From MWCO01 sp964488865 (lineage in GTDB: Bacteria > Myxococcota_A > Polyangia > Polyangiales > Polyangiaceae): 64,000 bases of DNA. The stretch is from NCBI GenBank assembly GCA_964488865.1, contig CAZAWR010000043.1, positions 7,223-71,222 of the forward strand, given 5' to 3'. How positions within the stretch are numbered: position 1 is the first letter of the stretch; every line of letters begins with the position of its first letter. Of this stretch, positions 16,771 through 26,405 are shown piece after piece. Both the position numbers and the translations under genes were made by a program. Below the pieces are notes generated by a model. That model searched no databases. It had not been told where the DNA came from and saw only the letters and a program-made list of their open reading frames with translations.

Positions 16771-17172
16771 AAGGAGGACCTGAACTGGTGAGCTGGGAAC
16801 CGGGAACCGGGAGCCGGGAAGAGGGAATTGGCCTGGAGGAAGAGATCGGGTGAGTGGGGAAGGAGGACCTGAACTGGTGAGCTGGGAACCGGGAACCGGG
16901 AAGAGGGAATTGGCCTGGAGGAAGAGATCGGGTGAGTGGGGAAGGAGGACNNNNNNNNNNNNNNNNNNNNNNNNNNNNNNNNNNNNNNNNNNNNNNNNNN
17001 NNNNNNNNNNNNNNNNNNNNNNNNNNNNNNNNNNNNNNNNNNNNNNNNNNCCGGGAAGAGGGAATTGGCCTGGAGGAAGAGATCGGGTGAGTGGGGAAGG
17101 AGGACCTGAACTGGTGAGCTGGGAACCGGGAGCCGGGAAGAGGGAATTGGCCTGGAGGAAGAGATCGGGTGA
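16771..17172. repeat. 82-bp minisatellite (VNTR) interrupted by an assembly gap
   Basis: Copies of an ~82-bp unit that begins AAGGAGGACCTGAACTGGTG start at 16771, 16860, 16942 (cut by the gap) and 17097, with a part-copy at 17051-17096. The first copy is 89 bp because a 7-bp sub-unit (GGGAACC/GGGAGCC) occurs three times rather than twice. The array lies between two lipoprotein genes; nothing else is seen in 16730-17223. Reading frames through it have no stop codons because unit length and composition allow it, but they are not genes. Confidence 0.9.
16951..17050. other. Assembly gap (100 Ns)
   Basis: Exactly 100 ambiguous bases inside the tandem array, the usual placeholder for a gap of unknown size. 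The true copy number of the 82-bp repeat is therefore unknown. Confidence 0.98.
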
Positions 17173-17223
17173 CCGTCTCGATGTTGATCAGCCCAGCAAC
17201 GAGGATGCTCGGCGTCTCGGCCG

Positions 17224-18147
17224 TCACGAGTAGGGCCACGTGTCCGTGCAGGCGGGGAGGGGCGCCGGCGCGCGCAACAGGTCATTCGACGTGCAGTCCG
17301 CATGGCAAGGACACGTGGGCGATCCCTGGCACACCCGGATCATGTGCATGCCGAAGAAGTCCTGTTCGCTAATCCGTTGGAACACGATCCACGTGCCCTG
17401 ATCCGTCGAGGGCGCGGCCGACGGCAGGGACTTGTGGTACGGCGTGTTGTTGAATCCCGTGGTGCGTTCGACGCTGAACCAGACTTCGTCGTCTCCCACC
17501 TTGCTGAAGTGGGAGTACGTGGTGGCCGGGTTGAGAGCGTTGCTGTTTTCGTCTTCCGGGTGGGGGTGGGCGCACGAGTACTTCATGATCTCGTGGTAGG
17601 TGAGGAGGTTGCCGGCGACCTCGAAGGTGCCGGGGTGGTCGAAGTCGGAGAGGGTGGGGGCGTTGTAGATGTAGAAGGCCCGGCCGTCGGCGGCGAAGGC
17701 GAACTTGTGCAGTCCCTGGCCGTTGCCGAGGGGTTGCTCGCGTTCGAGGGTCACCACGCCGTCCTGCACGATTTTGGTGTAGACCCAGTAGCCGATCACG
17801 TCCGCGGCGCCCTGCCCCGGGTCGGGGACGGTTCCTCCGGAACCTCCGGTGGCGGATCCGCCGGCGCCGCTGCTGCCGCCCGGGTCCGAACCGCCGGTCT
17901 GGGCCGTGCCGCCGCTTCCTCCCGGGTCGCCGGTGCCGCCTGTGGAGACCGTGCCTCCGGTGCCCGAGGTGCCCGAGGTGCCCGCGGTGCCCGCGGTGCC
18001 CGAGGTGCCGGAGTTACCTCCCGTGGCCCCTGCCGCGCCCGCGCTGTTCTTCCACCAGTCGGGGTTGTCTTCCGCGTCGGTGCTGCAATGAAGCAAGGGG
18101 ACGCACGCGAGGACCAGCAAGGCGGCGAGGGGAGTTCGTGGGGACAT
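17224..18147 (-). CDS. Gly/Thr/Ser-linker lipoprotein of unknown function
   Basis: The ATG at 18147 (307 residues) is preferred to a GTG at 18162 because the lipoprotein signal (LAALLVLACVPLLHC) begins there. A flexible Gly-Thr/Ser-rich linker (about residues 35-110) separates the lipid anchor from a C-terminal beta-rich domain (about 115-307) with aromatic strands, VIGYWVYTKIVQDGVV and GTWIVFQRISEQDFFGMHMIRV, and several Cys near the end. The linker style recurs in other lipoproteins of this window. The domain could be a lipocalin-like or calycin barrel (opening G-x-W, two-strand repeats), but this is only suggested by the pattern. Confidence 0.75.
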   Translation of the reverse strand: MSPRTPLAALLVLACVPLLHCSTDAEDNPDWWKNSAGAAGATGGNSGTSGTAGTAGTSGTSGTGGTVSTGGTGDPGGSGGTAQTGGSDPGGSSGAGGSATGGSGGTVPDPGQGAADVIGYWVYTKIVQDGVVTLEREQPLGNGQGLHKFAFAADGRAFYIYNAPTLSDFDHPGTFEVAGNLLTYHEIMKYSCAHPHPEDENSNALNPATTYSHFSKVGDDEVWFSVERTTGFNNTPYHKSLPSAAPSTDQGTWIVFQRISEQDFFGMHMIRVCQGSPTCPCHADCTSNDLLRAPAPLPACTDTWPYS

Positions 18148-18184
18148 GGGAAAAGGATACACCTGGGAGGAGCCGAGAGCCCCC

Positions 18185-21100
18185 TCAATACCGCCGCATC
18201 AGCTTCATCATCCCCCGATCCCTCACCGCGTGAAACATCCCCTCCAGCACCGGACGGTACGCACTTCGCGACGCAGGCTCCCCGTTGATCGTCTCCACTG
18301 TGACACACCGCGCCGGCTGCACTTGCCTACCGATGAGGTTCGACAAGAATCCGAGACACGAAGGCAACGCAGGGTCGTCCGGCTGCAGGTGAATCGTCAG
18401 GCGTTTGCCCCTGCCTTCGGACACCACCACCACGCGATCGCCCTGCAAGGCCAGGTGATTGCCGGGAACGCGTCGCGGAAGCTCGCCCAATCCGGAAAGA
18501 CCCAGCCCGCACGCGGAGGCCGGGTCCGCCGCACTCATCCACACCAGCCGATCCGCGTCCGTGGGTAGACGCAACGTTTGCAGTGCGGCCGGCGACGCGA
18601 ACTGCGCCCCTTCCACCCCTTCGAAGAACTGTCCCGATACCACCTCGCCGGACAGCTCCATGACCCGCAGCGTGCGAAAGACTTTGCCCCACCGCAACGG
18701 CCCCGCCTCCCTGTCGAGCAACTGACGGAACAGCACGCCCCATCGATCGAGCAACACACGTACACGGTCCCGGTCCACCTCGTCTTGCTCTAGCGCGTTG
18801 CCGGGTGCCGAGAGGTCCGGCCACCCGTACCAGCTTCCCGGTGACGACTGCTTCGTGGCCCATCGTCCCAGCTTGCTCCGTCGTGACCCGCGCTGCGGTT
18901 CAGCCAGCTCCGCTGTTCCCGCGCCCTGTCCGAACTTCGTGTCCACCCCCCTGCGCACCGCCAGAAACCCGTCCGTCGTCACGCGTCCCTTCCAGGCGAG
19001 CGACCAGAGCTTCTGTGTCAACCCCAGCGTGGACTCCGTCGTATAGGACTGCATCTGGTCGAGCGTGAACCTGCCCGCCGGGTGCGGGAACAGCGCATCC
19101 AGGACCCCGCGCTCCTTCGCGCTCGGCCCGGTGTCGTGTGCGAACAGTTCCCTGTCAGGCGCCAGCACGAGCGCCACCTTGCGCTCCGAGGATCCCAGCC
19201 ACGCGATCGGCGTCTCGGCGAACAACGCGTCGAGCCATGCGGTGTAGTACCCGTCGACCCGGGCCGGGAGCACTTCTGTCTCCCATAGCTCTGGCGCAAG
19301 GGGAAGCCCGAGCAACCGGTCGAGCGCCTCCTGCAGCCCCTCGACCCCCCGCTTGCGCGCCCCCACGCGCTGCCACGACGCCAAGAACCCCGGAATCCGC
19401 GTCACCGGCTGCGCTTCGAACGCGGGCCGCGCCCCCGTTCGCATCATGCGTAGCAGTCGCTCCAGGTTTTCGGCGTCGCACACCTGCTCGTCCGCAGCGC
19501 CCTCGGTGATTCGGTCCAGCACCACCTTCTGCGTTTCCACGAGGGCTTCCAGTGCGTCGCGCACGTCGTCCGGGGCGAGCCCGAGGGGCGCGACGACGTC
19601 GCTCAACGAGACGGGCCCGTGGAACCGAAGCAGATCCGCCAGCAGGTCCGAGAGGGAGTCCTCTGTCTCCTTGTCTGCTGCGGCCCGCCGAGCGACCTTG
19701 GCCGGGGCGCAGGGCTTATCCTGGCTCGCGGGCTTGGTGATGGTGAGCGGCTTGCCCCCGGTCGCGAACCGCCAGCGAGGGATCGACTCCGCCGCTGTGA
19801 GGAAGGACGGATTGGCACCCACGCGCACCCGTACCACCTTGTTGCCGAGCCCGGTCACGAGGTCGTCGAGGGCGAGCGCGTGATCGCGCATCACTGCTTC
19901 GCGCAGGGATTCCCACTCATGCTCCGGCAGGACCAACCGTTCGACGATCCAGTCGAGCAGATCGGGTTCGGTGCGAGGAGACCAACCCTCCTCGGTGCGC
20001 TGTAGCTTACGCTGCAATCGAGCCGCGAGGTCCGCGGGCACGCGGGGCCTGAGGTGCGATGTGTGCAAGATCTCCTGGATCAACGACCCTCGGAGGCGTG
20101 TGCCGGCGGTCTCCGGGGTGTCATCCTCGTACATGAGCTGGTTGGTCTGTTGCCACGTTACGCTGCGAGCGAAGGGGGAGGGGGCGGAGGTCGTGATCGT
20201 GTGCAGCTCGATCTCGCCCCGTCGCACCTCCTCGAGGACGTTGCGGAGCGCGGGCAGGTCGAAGGCGTCTTGCAGGCACTCGCGCCACGCCTCGACGACG
20301 AGGGGAAAGTCCTCGAAGGTGGAGACCGCGGCCAGGAGCTTCTTGCCCTTGGCGCGGGACAGCCAGAGGGGATTGCGGTGCCGGAAGCCAGCCCGGGGCA
20401 GCAGGAGTGCGCGCCCCGCCGCCTCGCGGAACCGCGCCCCGAAGTAGCCCGTCCGCTCCAGCCTCGAGCGAAGCAGGTCCTCCACGGTCTCCGGAGAAAC
20501 GAGCGAGAAGAGCTCCTCTGCTCGCACTGGCTCCGTCGTGTCGAATACGATGCATGCGTCGTCGTGCGTGGCATCGGGGGCCACGCCGCGCTCTCGCTCC
20601 CAGGCAGCCTGCATGGCCATGGTCAAAGGCCGGTGGACCGCGCCGCCCCAGAGCGAGTGCACAATGAGCATGCCGCGGGCCCCCTGCGCCGAAGGGTCGA
20701 CCGCGTGCTCCACGACCACCCTGTGCCGGTGCGGAAGCATGCCCGCCATCGCGCGCTTCTGCTGCGTGAGCAAGCGCACCAACGCCGCGACCCCGTCGTC
20801 GCCCAGATGGTGGAGCGTGCGAAGCTCTTGCAAGAACACCGGATCGTCGAGGCGGGTGTCGGCTCGCTCGAGGAACGTGGCAATCGTATCGGACAGCTCG
20901 AAGGACCGGTCCCGGGACTCTCCGCGCCAGAAGGGCGCCATCGCCGCGCCCCGCTTCACCGGCCTCACGAGCACGTCATTGTGGGTGATGCGCTCCACCC
21001 GCCAGCTCTGCACGCCGAGCGTGAACGTGTCTCCGACGGATCGCTCCCACACGAACTCCTCGTCCAGCTCGCCGATCAGCGCCATGGAATCCGCGTGGCG

Positions 21101-22642
21101 TAGACGAAAGTGCCCGCGGTCCGGGATGGTGCCGCCGGAGAGATAGACGAGCAGCTCGGACCCGCGACGGGCCCGCAGCGTGCCGGCCACGCGGTCGTGG
21201 GACAGCAGCGGGCGAAGCTCCCGGATGCGCGCGTGGGCATAGCGCCCGGTGAGCATGTCCAGCACCAAATCGAGCTGGCGTCGCGACAGAGCGTGGTACG
21301 GGGCCGACGTGCGAAGGAACGCGTGGAGCGCATCGGGCGTCCATGCCTCGGCCGACGTCATCGAGAGGATGACCTGAGCCAGCACGTCGAGGGCCCCCAG
21401 TACCGGTTTCACGGGCTCGATCGCGCCTTCGAGCACGGCCCGGGCCATCACCGCCGCGTCGAGCACGTCGCGACCGATGAGCGGAAGGAACGTGGCGCGG
21501 CTGACGTCGCCTACGCCGTGCCCCGCGCGTCCGATGCGCTGCACCGCGGACGCTACGGAAGGAGGGGTCTGCACGAGGAGGACCTCGTCGAGCATGCCGA
21601 TGTCGATGCCGAGCTCGAGGGAGTTGGTGGCAATGATGCCCCGCGTGGAGCCGTCCTTGAGGCGCTGTTCGACCACCGCGCGGGTCTCGCGGGACAGCGC
21701 GCCGTGGTGGGCATGGACGCGCTCGGCCCCGGTCTCGTTCACGAAGCGCGTGAGCTTCTCGACCATGCGCTTGCTGTTGGCGAAAACAAGGGTCGAGCGG
21801 TTGCGCTCGAGGGCGCCGACGATCTCGCGGGTGACGTGAGGCCAGACGTTCTCGGGCTCTTCTCCGGCAGCTCCGGCAGCGGACGATGCCTTCGCCGAAG
21901 GGAAGGCCACGCGCACCGCGTACTGCTTGCGCACGGTGGAGCGAACCACGATCACATCGCGCGGACGGTAGGGGCCTTCGGCGCCGTCGCCGAGATTCTC
22001 GTAGCCTCCTACCCACGCGGCCACGCGCTCGAGAGGGTGGACCGTGGCGGACAAGGCCACGCGCTGCACCTCGCCGCACAGGGGCACGAGACGATCGATG
22101 GCGGTGATGAGGTGCACGCCACGCTTGGACCCGATCACGGCGTGGACCTCGTCGAGGATGACCGTGCGGATGCCGGAGAGCGCCGCGCGACCGCGCTGGG
22201 ACGTGAGCAGGATGTTGAGCGACTCCGGTGTGGTGATGAGGATCTCGGGAGGCCGCCTCGCCATGCGTTGGCGCTCGTCCGCGGGGGTGTCGCCCGAACG
22301 CGTCATGACGCGGACGTCGGCAGCCCCTTGGCCGGCGAGAGAGAACGCGTTGCGAAGGGCGGCGAGCGGGGCGAGCAGGTTGCGCTGCACGTCGTTGTTG
22401 AGGGCGCGCAGGGGAGAGACGTACAGGATGCGGCACGCGCCGCCGGGGATGCGGCCGGTCAGCAGCCCGTCGAGGGCCCAGAGGAACGCGGCGAGGGTCT
22501 TGCCGGAGCCGGTGGGGGCGACGACGAGCAGGTGCTTGCCGGAGGAGATCGCGGGCCAGGCTTGTTGTTGGGCGTCGGTGGGGATTCCGACGTGGTCACG
22601 GAACCAGGACTGAACGATGGGGTGGAAGAGGGACAGGGGCAT
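18185..22642 (-). CDS. lhr: Large ATP-dependent helicase Lhr
   Basis: At 1485 residues this is a full-length bacterial Lhr, an SF2 3'-5' DNA helicase linked to DNA repair. The ATG at 22642 is used; codons back to 22756 add no homologous sequence. Visible motifs are Walker A APTGSGKT at 42-49, DEVH at 164-167, a SAT motif in VALSATVH near 230, and RIGRAGH motif VI. The Lhr winged-helix/beta-barrel core extends to about residue 880. The C-terminal ~600 residues (Lhr-CTD), in which other Lhr proteins carry a DNA glycosylase-related domain, are also present. The gene is alone on its strand between two lipoprotein genes. Confidence 0.95.
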   Translation of the reverse strand: MPLSLFHPIVQSWFRDHVGIPTDAQQQAWPAISSGKHLLVVAPTGSGKTLAAFLWALDGLLTGRIPGGACRILYVSPLRALNNDVQRNLLAPLAALRNAFSLAGQGAADVRVMTRSGDTPADERQRMARRPPEILITTPESLNILLTSQRGRAALSGIRTVILDEVHAVIGSKRGVHLITAIDRLVPLCGEVQRVALSATVHPLERVAAWVGGYENLGDGAEGPYRPRDVIVVRSTVRKQYAVRVAFPSAKASSAAGAAGEEPENVWPHVTREIVGALERNRSTLVFANSKRMVEKLTRFVNETGAERVHAHHGALSRETRAVVEQRLKDGSTRGIIATNSLELGIDIGMLDEVLLVQTPPSVASAVQRIGRAGHGVGDVSRATFLPLIGRDVLDAAVMARAVLEGAIEPVKPVLGALDVLAQVILSMTSAEAWTPDALHAFLRTSAPYHALSRRQLDLVLDMLTGRYAHARIRELRPLLSHDRVAGTLRARRGSELLVYLSGGTIPDRGHFRLRHADSMALIGELDEEFVWERSVGDTFTLGVQSWRVERITHNDVLVRPVKRGAAMAPFWRGESRDRSFELSDTIATFLERADTRLDDPVFLQELRTLHHLGDDGVAALVRLLTQQKRAMAGMLPHRHRVVVEHAVDPSAQGARGMLIVHSLWGGAVHRPLTMAMQAAWERERGVAPDATHDDACIVFDTTEPVRAEELFSLVSPETVEDLLRSRLERTGYFGARFREAAGRALLLPRAGFRHRNPLWLSRAKGKKLLAAVSTFEDFPLVVEAWRECLQDAFDLPALRNVLEEVRRGEIELHTITTSAPSPFARSVTWQQTNQLMYEDDTPETAGTRLRGSLIQEILHTSHLRPRVPADLAARLQRKLQRTEEGWSPRTEPDLLDWIVERLVLPEHEWESLREAVMRDHALALDDLVTGLGNKVVRVRVGANPSFLTAAESIPRWRFATGGKPLTITKPASQDKPCAPAKVARRAAADKETEDSLSDLLADLLRFHGPVSLSDVVAPLGLAPDDVRDALEALVETQKVVLDRITEGAADEQVCDAENLERLLRMMRTGARPAFEAQPVTRIPGFLASWQRVGARKRGVEGLQEALDRLLGLPLAPELWETEVLPARVDGYYTAWLDALFAETPIAWLGSSERKVALVLAPDRELFAHDTGPSAKERGVLDALFPHPAGRFTLDQMQSYTTESTLGLTQKLWSLAWKGRVTTDGFLAVRRGVDTKFGQGAGTAELAEPQRGSRRSKLGRWATKQSSPGSWYGWPDLSAPGNALEQDEVDRDRVRVLLDRWGVLFRQLLDREAGPLRWGKVFRTLRVMELSGEVVSGQFFEGVEGAQFASPAALQTLRLPTDADRLVWMSAADPASACGLGLSGLGELPRRVPGNHLALQGDRVVVVSEGRGKRLTIHLQPDDPALPSCLGFLSNLIGRQVQPARCVTVETINGEPASRSAYRPVLEGMFHAVRDRGMMKLMRRY

Positions 22643-22779
22643 GGTCGGCCGTGATTCTGGGATACACCTGTTCGGGGGGTGCCACAGCCCCCTGGTGCGA
22701 CGAGATACGAAAATCCGCAGGGAAACTGCTTTTGACGGTACGCTGGGGCCGGGCATGCGCCTTGCTCCCGGAGACCGTC

Positions 22780-23572
22780 ATGACGATGCTGAGAACCTAT
22801 GTTTCAAGCACTGCGGCTCTTGTGGCTCTTGTGGCGATGACGGGTTGCACCACGCTCGGCCCCGAACCCCCGAACGAACGTGGAAGCGCAGGCAGCCGCG
22901 GTCCCCGGCTACTACCTGAGCTCGGCGACGACGGAAGGCGAGGGCACGCCACAGCGGCAGCTTGCGGCGCTGTTCGAGCCGGGCGACTTACTCCCGCTCG
23001 AGGGGCTGTCCGCGGGGGGACGGTGGGTCGGGGGGGGCGACGAGGGTGGACACATCGAGCCCATGATTCGCTATCGAACCGCGATGGATGAAGAAGGGCG
23101 TGCAGGCATCGGCGTCGTGGGGTGGGGAGCGATGCACAAGGGATCCTCGGACGAAGCCTCCTACGAAGCGAAGCGCGCCGCGCTCGAGGTGGGCACCGAC
23201 GTTCGGCTCACCCCCGAGAGCCATTGGGTCGAGGTGCACTGGACGGCTGCTCTCGCCGCGACGGCGATGGACGCGTCGGGCCGGTACTGCGCCGGAGAGG
23301 ATGGCGCGGGCCTGCAGTGCGGGGACTTCGGCACGAGCGAATCGAAGCCGAATGCGGAGGTGGAGGCGTCGGGGATCTACCCCGCGGGGAACATGGGAAT
23401 CGCGCTCGACTTCGCCGGACGATTCGACGGTCCCTTTCACGGTGCGAGGGTGTTCGGGATGGTGGGCGGTGGATGGATGCCGCGCGTGCGCGACGGGGAG
23501 CCAGCCGATCGATCCGTGTTCCACTCCGTCGGCCTCGGCGTGCAGGTGGCGCTGGGTGCGCCCGCAAAGTGA
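22780..23572 (+). pseudogene. Lipoprotein gene with apparent +1 frameshift
   Basis: An ATG at 22780 opens a lipoprotein signal (STAALVALVAMTGCTTLG). About 30 codons later the coding signal moves to the next frame, where 22880-23572 runs open as an acidic, beta-rich exported-type sequence (PGYYLSSATTEGEG onward). The shift is expected at the C5 run near 22867-22871: removing one C would join the two parts into one protein of about 263 residues. The second part alone could start with a GTG at 22880 but would then lack any export signal. This may be a sequencing or assembly indel rather than a true mutation. The downstream part alternates strand-like segments with Gly/Trp, as in small outer-membrane barrels, but no family is recognised. 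Confidence 0.6.
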
Positions 23573-23605
23573 CGGCCCACGCGATAGCCCCGTGCTACCA
23601 ACACT

Positions 23606-24397
23606 CTACCTGCGGGTCTCGACGAGCGTGCAGGTGCGGTCGATGCAGCGTGCCCGCATGCCTTCCTTCTCCGGGTCCTGACACGCGTGGCACTTGACCT
23701 TGACGTTCACGCACGGCCGGCAATCGATGACCGCGCACATCTCGCGCTCTCTCGCATCGACGTCCGCGCGCTTAGCCCGTAGGGGAGCGCAAGGGCAGCA
23801 CGAGCAACAACCCGCGAACGTCGTGAGTACACAGTCTGCGTCCTGGTCGCACGACAATCCGGTCGCGGGCGGCGTCGGAGGGGGGGGCTCGGCATGGTCG
23901 ATCGAAAGCAGCACCAAGGCCCGGCCTGGTCCCGCTGCGATCAGGGACCAACGACTCATGCCGTCGAGCAGACACCGCTTTGCTTCGGGGTTCACCGGGC
24001 TCTGCAGGTCGTAGGTGACTCCGCTGCTCTGCACCGAAACCTGCACGTTGAGGCTGCCCACCACCGCGTCCGTCGCCCGGATGAGCTCGGCACACCGTGA
24101 GATGGAATCGGTCTGACGGTTGATTTCGTCGACCAGGGGTTTCGGTTGGATGACGCCCTCCACGCGCATGGCCGTGGTTGCACGGAGGGATGGCGCTCCT
24201 TGCGGGGTGGGGGTCGCTGCGGGGGACGAGGCCGAGGGGGTGGGGAGTGGAGCGGCCACTGGGTCGTCGGCCGATGCGGCTGGAGCGGCTGGATCGGCTG
24301 GAGCCGCTGGCGCCGGAGGGCGAGGAGTCGTGGGGGCGGCTTGGCAGGCGGCCAGCGCGAGGGCGAGGAGGGCGGGGTGGCGCGTGGGTGCGGTCAT
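23606..24397 (-). CDS. Cys-rich lipoprotein with AgmX/PglI-like domain
   Basis: The ATG at 24397 starts a lipobox signal (LLALALAACQ), so 263 residues are likely, not the longer frame to 24487. A Pro/Ala-rich linker (about 20-75) is followed by a segment with ISRCAELIRA, GSLNVQVSVQSSGVTYDL and RCLLDGMSRWSL. This has the spacing of the C-terminal domain of myxobacterial AgmX/PglI-type gliding or TonB-like proteins, in which a conserved C...C pair flanks a central strand. The last ~90 residues hold about a dozen Cys (for example AGCCSCCPCAPL and CRPCVNVKVKCHACQ), likely disulphide-bonded or metal-binding. Function unknown. Confidence 0.75.
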   Translation of the reverse strand: MTAPTRHPALLALALAACQAAPTTPRPPAPAAPADPAAPAASADDPVAAPLPTPSASSPAATPTPQGAPSLRATTAMRVEGVIQPKPLVDEINRQTDSISRCAELIRATDAVVGSLNVQVSVQSSGVTYDLQSPVNPEAKRCLLDGMSRWSLIAAGPGRALVLLSIDHAEPPPPTPPATGLSCDQDADCVLTTFAGCCSCCPCAPLRAKRADVDAREREMCAVIDCRPCVNVKVKCHACQDPEKEGMRARCIDRTCTLVETRR

Positions 24398-24616
24398 GAG
24401 GCTACGAATAGCAGACGGCAGATCCCTTGGGTGAGCTGCGACAGTTCGGATCCAGGTTCGGCCCGGATCGGGGGAGGGGTGCGGCAAGAACGTCGCACCC
24501 CCCGCACCAGGGAGGCTCTACTTCTAGCCCTTTTGTGGCGGCGCATGGTCGGCACGGCATGTGCTATCGGTGATGAGTGCAGGATGCGAGGTCGATCGAC
24601 GCCCCCCTGACCTGCC

Positions 24617-24622
24617 GGAGGA
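24617..24622 (+). promoter_or_regulatory. Ribosome binding site deciding the start of the beta-helix protein
   Basis: GGAGGA seven bases before the ATG at 24630. The same frame is open from 24561, but only the 24630 start has a Shine-Dalgarno and begins a signal peptide. Confidence 0.7.
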
Positions 24623-24629
24623 ACCTTCG

Positions 24630-26189
24630 ATGCGCTTGAACATCACGACTACCGTTTGCGCTGCGGGCCTGCTGGCGACCTCGGGCGCGTGGGCCGACAC
24701 CCTGCACGTGGGACCCGGACAGACCTTCGGCGCCCCTTGTGACGCTATCGCAGCAGCCGCGGACGGCGACATCATCGAGATCGACGCCGCGGGCGACTAC
24801 GCGGGCGACGTCTGCGGGGTAAGCAAGAACGGATTGACGCTGCGGGGCGTGAATGGGCGGGCCCTGCTCGATGCCGCCGGCCAGAACTCGGGTGGAAAGG
24901 CCATATGGGTGATCAGCGGTCAGAATACGGTGGTGGAGAACCTCGAGTTCACCGGCGCCGCGGTGCCCGACCAGAACGGCGCTGGCATTCGGCAGGAAGG
25001 CCGGAACCTGACCGTACGCAATTGCTACTTCCACGACAACGAGAACGGCATTCTAACGAGCGCCGACAGCCAGAGCGAGATTCTGATCGAGTACAGCGAA
25101 TTCGCCAACAACGGCCGTGGCGATGGCCAGACGCACAACCTGTACATTGGCCATGTCGGACGCCTGATCTTCCAGTTCAACTACTCTCATGATGCGAAGA
25201 TTGGCCACCTGCTCAAGTCGCGCGCGGCCGAGAATCACATCTTGTACAACCGCCTTACGGGGGAAAACGGCACGGCAAGCTACGAGATCGACATCCCCAA
25301 CGGGGGCCGCACGTACGTCATCGGCAACCTCATTCACCAGGGGCCGAATACCGACAACGGCGGGATATTCTCCTACGAGGCGGAGGGCGCGCACGCGGAC
25401 AACCCGGAGCACGACGTGTACGTGGTCAATAACACGTTCGTGAACGAGCGCACGAATGGGGGAACCTTCATCAATTTGCACGCGGTCACCGTGCCCGCTG
25501 TGGTCCGGAACAACATCTTTGTCGGGCCGGGCACCCTGGTCACCCAGGCAAGTGCGGAGGTTGGTGGCAATTTCCAAGGGGACCCGGGGTTCGTGAACCA
25601 AGCCGGGTACGACTATCATTTAACGTCCGGTTCCTCGGCCGAGAACGCGGGGGTGGATCCCGGTACGGGCGCCGGCTACGACCTGACTCCGGCGTACCAC
25701 TACGTCCATCCGGCCGGGAGCGAGCAACGCGCGACGGTCGGCACGATCGACATCGGCGCTTATGAGATCGGTGGCAGTGCAGGGGGCGGCGGCGCAGCGG
25801 GCGCAGGCGGCTCGTCGGGAACGGGCGGCAGCGCGGGCACCGGCGGAAGTGCCGGGACGGGCGGCAGCGCGGGCACCGGCGGAAGTGCCGGGACGGGCGG
25901 CAGCGCGGGAACCGGCGGCAGCGCGGGAGCTGGCGGCAGCGCGGGCACCGGCGGCAGCGCGGGCACCGGCGGCAGCGCGGGAACCGGCGGAAGTGCTGGG
26001 ACCGGCGGCAGCGCAGGGACCGGCGGCTCGAGCGGAGCAAGCGCTGCGCCCGACGAGGACGAAGGATGCAGCTGCAGCGTGGTCGCACCGAGGGCTTCCG
26101 GCCCCGCGAGTCTCGCATTGGGTCTGTTGGCGGGGCTCGCCCTGATGCGACGCCGCAGGGCGGCCTCCCGCATCCTCCCCAGCCGGTGA
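24630..26189 (+). CDS. Secreted right-handed beta-helix protein with MYXO-CTERM-like tail
   Basis: A 519-residue precursor. Residues 1-22 are a signal peptide ending in AWA. Residues about 25-365 form a parallel beta-helix, with repeated Asn/Gly turns and PbH1-like coils (GQNTVVENLEFTGA, RNLTVRNCYFHDNENGI, EILIEYSEFANN, VVNNTFVNE, VVRNNIFVG); such folds bind or cleave polysaccharides, though no lyase residues can be named. A 13-unit GTGGSA linker (about 390-467) follows. The C-terminus has an acidic/CSC motif (DEDEGCSCSV), a hydrophobic helix (about 490-507) and an Arg cluster MRRRR, the pattern of the MYXO-CTERM sorting signal, implying cleavage and attachment at the cell surface. No homologous sorting protease is adjacent. 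Confidence 0.88.
   Translation: MRLNITTTVCAAGLLATSGAWADTLHVGPGQTFGAPCDAIAAAADGDIIEIDAAGDYAGDVCGVSKNGLTLRGVNGRALLDAAGQNSGGKAIWVISGQNTVVENLEFTGAAVPDQNGAGIRQEGRNLTVRNCYFHDNENGILTSADSQSEILIEYSEFANNGRGDGQTHNLYIGHVGRLIFQFNYSHDAKIGHLLKSRAAENHILYNRLTGENGTASYEIDIPNGGRTYVIGNLIHQGPNTDNGGIFSYEAEGAHADNPEHDVYVVNNTFVNERTNGGTFINLHAVTVPAVVRNNIFVGPGTLVTQASAEVGGNFQGDPGFVNQAGYDYHLTSGSSAENAGVDPGTGAGYDLTPAYHYVHPAGSEQRATVGTIDIGAYEIGGSAGGGGAAGAGGSSGTGGSAGTGGSAGTGGSAGTGGSAGTGGSAGTGGSAGAGGSAGTGGSAGTGGSAGTGGSAGTGGSAGTGGSSGASAAPDEDEGCSCSVVAPRASGPASLALGLLAGLALMRRRRAASRILPSR
25797..26030 (+). repeat. Coding 18-bp repeat (Gly-Thr-Gly-Gly-Ser-Ala linker)
   Basis: Thirteen in-frame 18-bp units encode a flexible linker in the beta-helix protein; units 1 and 8 carry Ala for Thr, and unit 2 Ser for Ala. 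Units differ at synonymous positions, so the repeat is old or under protein-level selection rather than freshly expanded. Confidence 0.9.
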
Positions 26190-26405
26190 GCGCGTCTGCG
26201 CGGCCCATCGTTTTGACGGCGCCGACCGAGCCACAACAGTGCGGCAACGCCGGGTGACCGTCACATACACCCCTTAGAGCCACTCCTTCATGGGTAGAGC
26301 GAACAGCAGCTTGAACGCAGCCTGAATGTCCGAAGGGCGGTGGTACGCCCCCGCATCTTCCCACCTCCGGTACGGGCCGGGGATGTCAAGAGGGGGAAAG
26401 CTCGC

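Noticed and set aside
16730..17239. Stop-free frames across the repeat and Ns
   Set aside because: Frames are open only because of the unit sequence and ambiguous bases; the protein start at 16729 has its own lipobox signal.
25797..26030. Regular repeats suggestive of CRISPR
   Set aside because: They are in-frame 18-bp linker codons with no spacers.
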